Assembly: GCA_002633025.1 (NCBI GenBank)
Contig: NMRB01000003.1
Coordinates: 547,055 to 611,054, forward strand
DNA length: 64,000 nucleotides
DNA from: Notospermus geniculatus
Taxonomy: Eukaryota > Nemertea > Pilidiophora > Heteronemertea > Lineidae
Direction of reading: 5' to 3'
In this document: positions 13,101 through 22,043 of the stretch, in pieces
Position numbering within the stretch: the stretch's first letter is position 1
Layout of the letters: each line of letters opens with the position of its first letter
Position numbers and translations under genes: made by a program
The notes under the pieces: model-generated
Databases searched by the model: none
Told to the model about the DNA's origin: nothing
The model's input: the letters and a program-made list of their open reading frames with translations, nothing else

Positions 13101-16100
13101 TCCCTTGTACTTTGACTTAACCTAAAGCATTTTTGTCATATCATAAAAGCTTTATGGTTCCGTCATAATCTTGTTATGAATGTCAGCGATTTCTTCCATC
13201 CTACTCAGGAAAAAAATCGCTCAGTCGGTTCTGAACCATCGTCACTTTTGATTTCCAGAAATTTCAGCATTCTTGACCAGGCCATTTGAATTTGGCCATT
13301 TGAATGAACGAAAGTGTTTTCTTTCAATTTGAAGTAACATAACATGACTTCACACACTAAAGTTTCCTAATACTCTATCTAGACCCCGATACGATGATCC
13401 TTCGGTTGTCATAGGGCTCTAGACGAAATAAACAGACATTGGCCCGTATTTTAGAATGCTCCTCATCGTAAAGGAGTTCCTCAAGGCACTGTTCTCCTGT
13501 TGAGAACAATAACCTTGAGGAATTCCTTTACGTTGAGGAACATTCTAAAATACGGGCCTTGGTGTTGCCACCATCATCAGCCATTGTTACTAGGCCTATA
13601 ATCTGCCTGTGCATGTGCATTAACGATGCATTCTTACAGAAGACAAGAACCGTGATCGGATGGATCCTCTCCTGACAGTCCGAGATGAGTGGGAGCTCGA
13701 TCACTGTGACATCAAGTTTGGCAGCGTTTTAGGCCAGGGGGCCTTTGGTAAAGTTATGACGGGCATCTACGATGAGCAGAAGGTGGCGATCAAGGTGTTG
13801 AAAGGTAGGCTTCAAGAGGTTATTGCATGCATTGAGGTGTGTTGATAGAGAGTTTTCGCAATCGCCCGAATAGACCAAGGATTAAATTTAATTAACGATT
13901 TTCTATTGTCTGAGTATATCCAAACAATAGATAAGTGTAGTCGTTGGCCTAACCAGGCAGTTAGGCAAACTCACTATTGATCGGGTAAATGACATGAAAT
14001 CGACAATATCGGTCATCTACAATGGGTCGAGGGAATTATAATTTGCCATCAGTCAGTTGAAACAAATACGGTCACACAACTTCAGGTATGGATTAGGAAG
14101 GCTAAAGGCTTGCTTATTACAAACCCATGTTACACAACCGGTAACGAAGTATACATGTATATACAATAACCATACTGCAATCATGTACCGACTAAGATTT
14201 TGAGCAATACTGCCATGTGAGAAAGTGGCAATGACATCACCTAGTGACGAGGTTGTGGTATTCTCTCAACCATCTCACCCGTGAGGAATGTTTACGAGGA
14301 AGTCTCATAAGTGTCATTGCCTTGATTTCTTAATTGACAATTATCAGCGCATAAAAGAAGCCATGTAATGCGAGAGTTAAGCGGATTTTCGTGCGATTCT
14401 AACGCAGTGGCGAAAGAAATGTTACATGCGGTGTTAGCTAGAATAAGACGTTTAGTTCCAAGACGTTTGTGTGGCTTCCTCGCGCTTCGGCGCCGAAGGA
14501 TTAGAGGCTAAAGCATCTGGCGAAAAAAAATCGGGGGGAGGACTTAAATTGATCGGTTTACAACTCGCCAAGAGATGGTCCTCGATACTACATTGGCGTG
14601 AGAATGTTCCAAAAATTGCAATGACAGTTTTAAATCTGTTCCTGTTGAAAGACAATGAAACTTTGTGTTGATATCATTGTTTGAACAGTCACTTTGATGT
14701 CTGGTGTCTTTGTTTACCTGGTTGCGTTTGATGGTGGAAGTTGTCGATGAGCAAAGGCAAGAATGCCTCAACTTTCAGTTTGACTATTCGATCTGATAGC
14801 CGAAGGTAATCATTTGTGTTGATGTGAGATGCATGCAGTGGATGACGTGGATGACAATAAACTGTTTGAAAGTGATTAGAATGCTTTGATGTTCCATTTT
14901 ACTTTCAGACAACGCCCCCTTGTCCTACAGAGAGGACTTCATCGCAGAAATAACGCTGATGAAAAAGCTAGGTGTTCATCAGCACATTGTATCTCTAATT
15001 GGTGCGTGTACGATTGCCGAACCTCTCGCCTTAGTGCTGGAGTACATGCCACACGGAAACCTGCAGAATTTCCTAAGGTAAGTCAAACGATTATCTGTCA
15101 ACTTCTCTGACGGATCGTGACTCATTTGTGTCAGTTTCACCTGGTGAAGGGGACTGTCGACCAGTTCCGTTATCTATGAGAGTATGGTTGAACCGATAGG
15201 TACTATATTCACGACATCGTTCATTTGCAAGTATGCATTACTTGTTTGTGTGCTTTGATGTGGGCGGGCGGGTACATTGCCGAAGTCACTATGAGGCATT
15301 AAAATTCTGCGACAACGGTATACGTGTTTCTGCCAACCTGTTCTAACCTGTCAGCCACCCACTGTTTCAACTCAGTCATACACCAAGCACCGAAAGTTGA
15401 CAACGTCTTCTTTTCGCAGAAAATGTCGATTGGAGGGTTACATCCACCAGAATGCTGAAGGCATACAGGAACTGCAATACAGAGAGCTGACAGAGAGTGG
15501 TTCGGATATCACATGGAATATTACACCATCAGACATGCTGTCATTTGCAAGACAAGTGGCACTGGCAATGGTAAGATAATTGATGCCATCTTCCGTCAGC
15601 AGTATTACTGTTGTAGTGTCTCGTAGAGCAGAAAGCGCTCTGTAATGCATTTTATACACTCCTGCTGTACACTGAAACGTTTTTCTACGCTTGAGGATAC
15701 AGATCACAAACAAAGGCTGCATACATGTACTTGGTTTTGACAATGTTACATGTACATGTACCTGGACCGTGAAAGAAAATAGCTACAACTCAGCCTGGTG
15801 TGTCAAGCTTTGTAACCACACCAGAATCACATTAATAAATATGCAGGAACGGCTACCATTTTTGGAATATATGCCCACAGATAGCTAACATGCACCTCCT
15901 CTTCGAAGTTATCTTCTTCGTTGGTCATTTCGTGACGGTACGACTTCAGTATCTTGTAACGCAGACTCCTCGTCGCAGCGCCACTGCGCGTAACAAATTA
16001 GAACTCACAACGAAGTTGCATGACAGCACTAATGTTTGCATTATGATTTGGCAGTCACAGTGCTTCAATCATCCAGTAGGCCTACATGTAACTGTGAAAT

Positions 16101-17404
16101 TCAACCGCTTTCCAATGTTGATATGATCATGTCGTAATGTTCCAGACGTATTTCACGGTTAGACCAACCGATTCACTATCAAACAGTTAAATTAATTTCT
16201 TCTATCTTAGGAATACATCGCCGATAAGCAATTCGTGCACAGAGATTTGGCAGCAAGAAATGTATTAGTCGGCAGCGACAAGCTGGTAAAGTTGTGCGAT
16301 TTCGGCTTGTCAAGGGATGTCTACGGTACATGCGAGTACCACAAAATAACAAGCGGCAAGCTTCCGCTCAAGTGGATGGCGCTAGAGTCGCTTCGGGATA
16401 GAATCTTCACCATACAGTCTGATGTTTGGAGTTTCGGCATTTTATTGTGGGAAATCGTTACGATGGGTAAGGTTTCATTGTCCCCTTTTTAAAGATATCT
16501 GTCACGACTATAATATGTAAACCTTGCTTGATTCGTACGGCTTTTCGGACGCCTAATTTTTCGCCTTTCGTTCACTTTCAGGTGGTTCCCCTTACCCCAG
16601 TATTGCCTTGGCCGATCTCTACGTAGTGTTGTGCAATGGCTACCGGATGGAAAGCCCGAGTAACTGCTCCACAGAAGTGTACGTAACCTACAGTACTTGG
16701 CGCAAACATCTAATGAATATGCATCGAGATGGTTCTTTTCGTGCATAAAGCGGTATCCAAGTGACAGAGCACTGGCTTCCCCATGCCTGGCCTGAAAAAC
16801 TGGCCTGTCATGTAGAGCATGTACAACACAAATCATGAACCTGATTGGTTGAAAAGACAACACATTACCATTAAGTAAACGCCATACATTAATAAGATTA
16901 AGCAGGTGTCGTGGTGTTCTTTTGTCAGTAAAGAAACTTGATTATTGTTACGTGAGAAATAATCTGATTATATTTTGCGACTTTTGTAGGTATGACATCA
17001 TGCATAGATGTTGGGCCGAAGATCCCGCGGATCGACCAACCTTCACCGCACTGAGAGAAAGCCTGGAACTTCTCCTCGGTAGAGAGCTGAATTATCTACA
17101 GCTAGACAACATCGACGTACCAATCCACCCCGCATCGAATTCCAGTGATCTGGCTCAACCGGGATGTTTAACAGTGGACAACCTTGAACTGATACCGTTC
17201 GCTGACAGGGACATTGAGACGACGCCTCTAACAGATAGTGTTGAGGTTTTGACTCTTCCTGAAGGCGACCTGGGACTGTTGTCCAGCAGTCACACTTCTG
17301 GATATTTAGAAGCTAAACCTTCTGGTTATCTCGAAGCGAAGCCTTGTCTTGGATTGATGGGATTGAATGGGCTGAGTCAGGGTATGTTCTCGGATGTGGT
17401 GTGA
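1101..17404 (+). CDS. Receptor tyrosine kinase with fibronectin-III-like ectodomain (13 exons, 5' end missing)
   Basis: Single-pass membrane receptor that should bind an extracellular ligand and phosphorylate tyrosines on itself and on partners. Joining 1101-1154, 6533-6781, 7629-7791, 9219-9520, 9852-10023, 11856-11984, 12798-12965, 13640-13804, 14909-15077, 15420-15570, 16211-16466, 16582-16678 and 16990-17404 gives 829 codons with agreeing phases and GT-AG introns. Layout in this partial numbering: cysteine cluster 10-30, two FN3-like segments about 50-300, membrane helix about 366-386, kinase about 438-735, tail to 829. Kinase residues are intact: glycine loop [12 protein letters not shown] lysine 464, helix-C glutamate 481, [11 protein letters not shown] 604-606, and a short insert. 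Kinase motifs resemble FGFR, RET, Tie and Torso. FN3 domains instead of Ig or cadherin domains make a Torso-like receptor one reasonable idea, but subfamily is not settled. The signal peptide exon is not in view. Confidence 0.9.
3421..3541. repeat. Degenerate inverted repeat built on CAAGCTTGAA
   Basis: The left part (CTTCAGGCTTGAACCAGAT) is the reverse complement, with small gaps, of the right part ending GGTTCAAGCTTTGAAG. Extra AAGCTTGAA words and a C-rich run lie between. It is within the first RTK intron, and its imperfect arms suggest an old foldback element or a local palindrome array. Confidence 0.6.
4911..5132. mobile_element. MITE with 29-bp terminal inverted repeats
   Basis: The arm 4911-4939 starts TACTTTATCCTCGCCTCTAA, and 5104-5132 is its exact reverse complement. 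About 165 bases lie between the arms, with no coherent coding. The outermost TA at each end could be a TA target duplication, pointing to a Tc1/mariner-type source. Located in the first RTK intron. Confidence 0.75.
6533..6781 (+). CDS. RTK exon b: cysteines plus start of first FN3-like domain
   Basis: The exon follows TTTATTTAG and ends at GTATGT, with 83 codons in phase 0. It opens with GKGCRFACK, supplying two more cysteines, then gives strands typical of an FN3 fold: [11 protein letters not shown], a later YSLMKRHW, and a closing PSGQYPWV. An internal GTAAGA after RKSRK could act as a cryptic donor, but the open frame continues coherently to the distal donor, which I prefer. Confidence 0.82.
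7629..7791 (+). CDS. RTK exon c: end of first FN3-like domain
   Basis: The acceptor is CATTTCAG and the donor GTAGGC; it starts in phase 0 and ends in phase 1. It reads [18 protein letters not shown] and then [20 protein letters not shown], the alternating hydrophobic strands expected at the end of an FN3 domain. It completes the domain begun in the previous exon. Confidence 0.8.
8657..8796. mobile_element. Foldback MITE flanked by TAC
   Basis: Arms of about 39 bases start GGCTAGGTATACACT and GGCTAGGGATACACT (read inward) and include a GCG-rich stretch (CATCGCGCGCG). TAC precedes and follows the element, consistent with a 3-bp target duplication as made by PIF/Harbinger-like transposases. 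It lies in an RTK intron. Confidence 0.8.
9219..9520 (+). CDS. RTK exon d: second FN3-like segment
   Basis: It lies between ATTTTCAG and CAG|GTAGTT, phase 1 to phase 0. The coding text contains [17 protein letters not shown], a variable loop with two cysteines ([19 protein letters not shown]), then [12 protein letters not shown]. The Y-x-V-x-W spacing suits an FN3 strand. NKT, NDS, NLT and NGT are candidate N-glycosylation sites, in line with an extracellular position. Confidence 0.8.
9622..9790. mobile_element. Foldback MITE, family B, rearranged copy
   Basis: It begins GAGAGTTTTCCCAAAG and carries CGAAACGCC and CGTTCGCGTTGG words in both orientations. The internal ACCGAACAAAAGGATAGACG is shared word for word with the cleaner copy at 32730-32860. 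Its end is about 60 bases from the RTK exon at 9852. Confidence 0.75.
9852..10023 (+). CDS. RTK exon e: end of second FN3-like segment
   Basis: It follows TTGTTTTCAG and ends before GTGAGT, phase 0 to phase 1. It reads [20 protein letters not shown] and ends near CYTMQDSAD. The hydrophobic alternation continues the second FN3-like segment, and two cysteines could pair. A foldback transposon copy (9622-9790) ends only about 60 bases before this exon. Confidence 0.8.
11856..11984 (+). CDS. RTK exon f: membrane-proximal ectodomain
   Basis: The donor is CAAC|GTGAGT. Two acceptors are possible. The strong CCCTTGCAG gives a start at 11843 in phase 0, but the preceding exon ends in phase 1, so that choice meets a stop. 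The next AG (ACGTCAG, start 11856) restores the frame, reading [20 protein letters not shown] and ending [11 protein letters not shown] chose 11856. An undetected small exon between 10024 and 11842 would be the alternative. Confidence 0.65.
12798..12965 (+). CDS. RTK exon g: transmembrane helix
   Basis: The exon follows a T-rich tract and TTTTCAG and ends at GTGGGT, phase 1 to phase 1. It encodes a clear single membrane span, [20 protein letters not shown], followed by the basic stop-transfer stretch FWRKCR and a juxtamembrane segment. This fixes a type I topology, with upstream exons outside the cell and the kinase inside. Confidence 0.92.
13441..13558. mobile_element. Foldback MITE, family C (GGCCCGTATTTTAGAATG)
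   Basis: This near-perfect palindrome has arms of about 50 bases starting GGCCCGTATTTTAGAATG. The loop is GTTCTCCTGTTGAGAAC, itself palindromic. Its ends resemble those of the element at 33346-33463 (GGGCCGTATTCTAGAA). No clear target duplication is visible. It lies just upstream of the RTK exon at 13640. Confidence 0.8.
13640..13804 (+). CDS. RTK exon h: juxtamembrane and kinase glycine loop
   Basis: It lies between TTCTTACAG and GTAGGC, phase 1 to phase 1. It encodes [18 protein letters not shown], then the nucleotide-binding loop GQGAFGKV and VAIKVLK with the ATP-anchoring lysine. The W-E-L-x-x-x-x-I entry into the N-lobe is standard for receptor tyrosine kinases. A 118-bp foldback element sits about 80 bases upstream. 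Confidence 0.95.
14909..15077 (+). CDS. RTK exon i: kinase N-lobe, helix C to hinge
   Basis: The acceptor is ACTTTCAG and the donor AG|GTAAGT, phase 1 to phase 2. It includes [20 protein letters not shown], with the helix-C glutamate, LIGACT, and the hinge [13 protein letters not shown]. The residue just before the hinge EY, the gatekeeper position, is leucine; FGFR and RET have valine there. Confidence 0.95.
15420..15570 (+). CDS. RTK exon j: kinase insert and helix E
   Basis: It is flanked by CTTTTCGCAG and ATG|GTAAGA, phase 2 to phase 0. It starts with RKCRLEGY, followed by an acidic and polar kinase insert of about 30 residues containing the tyrosines of EGYIH and LQYREL, then [14 protein letters not shown], the helix before the catalytic loop. 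The short insert marks a modestly split kinase, nearer in size to RET or FGFR than to PDGFR. Confidence 0.9.
16211..16466 (+). CDS. RTK exon k: catalytic and activation loops
   Basis: The acceptor is TATCTTAG and the donor ATGG|GTAAGG, phase 0 to phase 1. It carries the catalytic loop [18 protein letters not shown], two activation-loop tyrosines (VYGTCEYHK), [11 protein letters not shown] and [17 protein letters not shown]. Every residue needed for tyrosine kinase catalysis is present. LAARN and KW place it among tyrosine, not serine/threonine, kinases. Confidence 0.97.
16582..16678 (+). CDS. RTK exon l: kinase C-lobe
   Basis: It lies between TCACTTTCAG and GTACGT, phase 1 to phase 2. It reads [17 protein letters not shown] and [13 protein letters not shown], the usual C-lobe segment of receptor kinases. 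The donor is set by frame: ending at 16678 joins the next exon as EVYDIM, the expected family sequence. Confidence 0.95.
16990..17404 (+). CDS. RTK exon m: end of kinase and cytoplasmic tail
   Basis: It follows CTTTTGTAG. It begins [18 protein letters not shown], closing the kinase, then [10 protein letters not shown] and a tail of about 95 residues. The tail has a duplicated SGYLEAKP block (17297-17320 and 17321-17344) and ends MFSDVV before TGA at 17402. A possible donor (CAGG|GTATGT, near 17391) lies just before the last residues, so the true C-terminus could be spliced to an unseen exon. Confidence 0.88.
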
Positions 17405-18115
17405 TCAAAATTATCTCTAACGGTCTCTGCACAACAACGATACTCGACCTTACGAGCAGTTTAAGTACACCACTGTATAGATTCTACGTACAGTACTTCA
17501 GGTTCAACCCAGTTAGGCCGTGGATACATTAACTGGTGTTCCAAGTTTCACTTCGGATGTCATGGTCTGTGCGAAGCATCGTCGTCGAGCCCACGGTTGT
17601 ATCAGTTTTGTGATATGTTACTGTTCAATTTTGGATTTACTACCGAATCTTGACGTCGGATTAGTGGTCAGTATCTACATGTAGATTCTTAACTATTGTG
17701 TTGAATGGGATACGGGTTTCTGTGGTCGTTGAAGCCACCAGCGACAAAAGCGGAACTAAACGCGTGTGTGGGGCACAAGACATTCTCTCTTACCGTGGAG
17801 TTCAACATGTGTCGGGAGACGTGTATACCCCCAGTTCACACGAAGCCGACCCGGAAACTCCCAGCAGGAGAATAGGGCAAGACCGGAAGGACTCCAGAGA
17901 TTGTGAGCCGCGTCGAAATCTTGCATTAAGGAAATTTGCTTTACGTTTTATTCAAAATGTGCCAAGTGACAGCTATCTGCTGCAGTTCATCAAGAACAAG
18001 TGTTTCATATGAAAGCTTTATTTATGTTGGGCATTTAAACAGGGTGTATTCCTTGCTTGGAAAAATCAAACATTTATATGACTATGTTTCAAAATAAAAT
18101 GCACACCACATATTT
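17405..18115 (+). other. Probable 3' UTR of the RTK gene
   Basis: No convincing coding follows the stop. An AATAAA polyadenylation signal at 18093-18098 is the first good candidate and is followed by a GT/T-rich stretch (ATTTGTTTGG), a plausible downstream element. A 104-codon open frame at 17698-18012 has no recognised similarity and I treat it as UTR. The end is inferred. Confidence 0.5.
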
Positions 18116-18760
18116 GTTTGGTTCCAGAAGGCTTTGCCATTCTGGAACGTTCTTTCCGTCTTAGCTTCTTATCAGACAGTATGTTATAGTCAGGTAAAAT
18201 ACTGGCTCTAAGTTGTAGTAACAGAACAGTTAATGGCTTGAGAGAAGCGAAAACTGCTTAAAAGTGGCGTTCCCACGGGCTCGGCTGTGTGGGCCATCTA
18301 ACGCTGACCAATTTGAATAGATTAGATGACTGAGTGACCTCACACCGTTGATGTCGGGGAAGTGATGAATCTTTCCAACATTTGGGTATATGAAGTACGG
18401 ATTACCTTCTTTTCTCTGATGGAAAAGGTTTGGTTTGGTTCTGTATAATCATGGAGGTATAAAATAATATACCTCGATGGTATAATGTGCTGATAGTTAC
18501 ATGTTGGAGGAGACAAAACTGCTTGGGAATTTGCATTGATAAGTACCTAAGATTAATCTGACTTCATTCATTTGAAAATCTTTATCGTTGGACAAGACTG
18601 AATTGAAATTACGTTTTTTCACCTTTATAATTATTTACTTGTATAACATTTTGTTATTGGAAATTTTAGCTTTATGATGGTACGTTATGTTTCCTAGGAA
18701 TCAAAATTTGAGAGTTGATATGCAACTTCTACTAGCGTTTGATATTTCGCAGTATATACT

Positions 18761-19131
18761 CTGAACTCCCTACGCAGTTGCGCGCCCCCTTCGGTTTACC
18801 CGCTCTCCACAACTTAACTTCGTAAAATTCGCCTCGTTTGGTCAACAGATGGCGCTGAGAGAGTCGACCAATGAGAGCACCGAGCAACCGGTAGCCAAGC
18901 TGGCCTGAGACACTTTTTCATTGGCCGAGCGGTTCGTAGCCATGGTAGCACAAGAACACCCCTTGCCAACGGGCCAAAGAGTTCTGAAAGCAGCGTGCTG
19001 ATAGGCTGTAAAACTCGCGCCAGGCCGTGACGCCATCTGTTGACCAAACGCGGCGACTTCCATGAAGTAAAGCAGTTGTGGAGAGCGAGTAAACCGAAGG
19101 GGGCGCGACTCACAACTGCGAAGGGAGTTTA
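18761..19131. mobile_element. 371-bp foldback MITE with 8-bp target duplication (hAT-like)
   Basis: TATATACT occurs at 18753-18760 and 19132-19139, directly flanking the element. The arms (about 95 bases) run from AACTCCCTNCGCAGTTG to GGTCAACAGATGGCG and its complement. An 8-bp target duplication is known for hAT and P superfamilies. No transposase frame is present, so it is non-autonomous. It lies just downstream of the RTK 3' UTR. Confidence 0.82.
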
Positions 19132-19139
19132 TATATACT

Positions 19140-20610
19140 CATGCAGTATTCAAGTAATGTGTTAACTTTTCTTTGGAATGGTCGCTGTTGCTGACAACAG
19201 GCGTTGTGACGTCTCGGTCAAGATCCATCGCAATTCATTGTCGATACCAAACAACATTGATTAACGGAGCGACCCTTCCATATAAAAACGGCCTGCTGCG
19301 TTTCTGGTGATTCAACCGGTAGCGTAAATTATGATAATACAACCAAACTTGAAGAGGGATTATATCTAACCAAGTTTAACCAAGTATATTCTAGTCACTT
19401 TATTTACTCACAATTCCTTTAATGCACTACATACTAGTATTTATAAGCAAGACGTAGCAGTTTCCAATGACACTGAGAAAGTTATTTCATTTCGTATGAT
19501 ATCCCAATGGGTCAAATACCGACTTCGAAACTATTCCAACTTGTAAATGCGAACTGAAATGTTCCAATCGCGTACAGGCTGCAACTGCAGGTAGTTACAA
19601 CTGCGTGTATACATGTATGGCGCAAATCGGCACATCTGTTATATTCTGTTAAGTACAATATATACGTCGGACGAACTCAGTCATCGACACTTCCTCTTCA
19701 AAATCTTACACGAAAAGTGGGTGACTCAACTTCATGAAGGTTGTCAGTCTAAATTTGTAATAATATTGGTCAATCTACTTGTCGTGAGTAATTTTTGAGT
19801 TTCGTAGTTCTTACAAAAAATGGCAGTTTGGTGCTATTTAACTGCTTGAGATTGAGGTTCTTTCTGCTTTGTATATTTTCTGCATTACGTTCTACACAGG
19901 AATTATAGATGGCAACATTGACATCACAATAAGTAACGCTCATCCCGACTCTCAGTCGGCGCAGCATCCTCTTCTGGCTTCAGTGGGGACATCTGTTTTC
20001 GACATGAGGCGGCAGCTGCTTTTGTCAGTAACCTGGCTTTGGAATGGTTCATGCCGTAGAACGACACATACGTAGATCTCTAGGAGTGTTCCAGGCGAAC
20101 AAGCCTACGCCAGGAAAAACTCATTTTGTTAATACATTTTCATTTGTACCGTAATCGTTTGTGATGATTCGTATTTGGCCAGTTTGTTTTGGGGTCGGAC
20201 GCACATAGTGTTGCCAATTGCAAAGAACATGGATTAAATCATTGAATTTCTATGTACAAACAAGCTTAGCTTGTGGCTAATCGGCAGCATTTTCTTTAAT
20301 ATTTAGCAAAATGTACATTTATATACATAGCAAGGTGGCAGTGTCCACAGAACAGTTCTACCGTTTTCGACAACATATGATATAATTAGACGAAAGTTTC
20401 ATGTAATTTAGGAGTCTCGATATCGTGATTGTGAGATGTGTACTATATAAACGTATCATCATTAATATAGCCCGGGAATACTCATACACTCGGCATACAA
20501 AATGCATACAAAATTTATTGTCTTCAGTACTTTCTCTACTGGTGAGACTACTGTGAGAATACTGTGTGAAACCTACCGTACAATTAGACATGGTAAGATG
20601 CCCCTGCGAA
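19140..20610. other. Intergenic stretch, no feature recognised
   Basis: Only short frames in all directions, AT-rich. I see no splice-flanked coding, RNA gene or clear repeat here. Confidence 0.4.
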
Positions 20611-22043
20611 TCCTTCAGTCTCCTCTTTTTCTCTGCCGCACGCGCATCACGCATTTCCAAGACCAATGATACAACACTGTTTTTCAGTTGATTTGTGCAA
20701 TACAGCTATCAGTGCAATACTAAGCCTTCACTGCTACATGTATGTTCCTAAAAAGCGGAGTACTGTACCCTAGTAAAAGACGTAGGCGTACTGACTGGCT
20801 ATTCCACATTGGGCCACATGTGACTCATTTCTATGAAATTAATATATCAATATTATATCAGTCTGTGTGTCTACCGTATACTAGTATACCTGTATATCCT
20901 TACATTAAAATTCATATTTATTAGAGAGTGATCCGAGGCATTTACCTTTGGATGAAAATAAACAATTAAATTTTCAAATTAAAGTCATTTAAATATCGTC
21001 GATAATGAAAAAGCATAAATCTTTCATATATAATTGATGACAAAAATTTTGTTGATACCAATCATTTAGCAGGATGCAGCCTGCCAAAACTATAGGCCAT
21101 TGTCCTCTTTTTAACGTCTTCTTCATCATCATCAATCAATCAAGGCAAATACTGATGCCCATTGCTAAATGATCAAGATTACAAATGTACCTTCTTTGAG
21201 GGCAAAATGCACTGAGCCCTTTGCCGACATCGGGTGACGCGAACCCCGTAATAAAGTGGATATAACGTTGAGATAATCTTGCCACTGTACTGTGAAGCAG
21301 CATTGGGCACAGAATTTTGGGACCAATGAAACTATATACATTGTATAAGGTTAATCATCGTTGTCTTGCGTTGGTTTTCTAAACTTTATTACTTTGTGCT
21401 GATGTCTTCGCGTGCCGTCGTCTCTGTCTTATTGTAAGCCTAGTTGTTGTTGATACAACGATTCGTGAACCCTAAGCAACGTATCGAGGTACAAAGCCTG
21501 TGAATTTTATCTTCAGACTGATTCTGAAATGTTTTGGGAGGGGAACTAGTCTCCTACTCTGGCTCTGTGTCATAGGCCTATGATCCCGGTTCAACTTCTC
21601 AGTGCAGTTACTCAAATGAACACCCTATATCAGCCGACGTAATGGTCTTCAAACAAAACACTGTTAAGGCCAGTTTTTGTGTTGGCCTTTTCGGTTAATT
21701 TGTCCAAAGAATGAGAGAGTTCTAATGTCGAGTAACAGTAATGTGAACTAGATGTGGCCAGACTCAAGTTCTTGGGCCGGTCACCAGGGCAGTACCGTAC
21801 ACCTTCCGTTATACTCAAGTCTCCTTTTCTAAGGTCAGTTTATGAGAATTACACATTAAAGGCTGACACACTGAAGTCAGCGCTCGGCCTTGACCAGTTC
21901 TTTATCCTGCCTTGCTTTAGGCCAACACCCTACCTTCGTGCTGAAGAAATACATGGTTATGATGCTGAACTAAGTACGGCAAATGAGTCTTGAGTAATCC
22001 TTTCTTCCGACATGAAATATACCTATGTTTACATAAAAGAGTT
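20611..22043. repeat. 1.4-kb tandem duplication, copy 1
   Basis: The text from TCCTTCAGTCTCCTC to ACATAAAAGAG recurs immediately downstream with an offset of 1433 bases. Identity is very high, with scattered substitutions and small indels, so duplication is recent. Frames at 20742-20924 and 21754-21993 recur in copy 2, but the little divergence is mostly amino-acid changing, so I do not call genes. Confidence 0.9.

Noticed and set aside
21754-21993. 79-codon frame repeated in the second 1.4-kb copy (23170-23454)
   Set aside because: The duplication is too recent for frame conservation to mean anything, and observed changes are mostly amino-acid changing.
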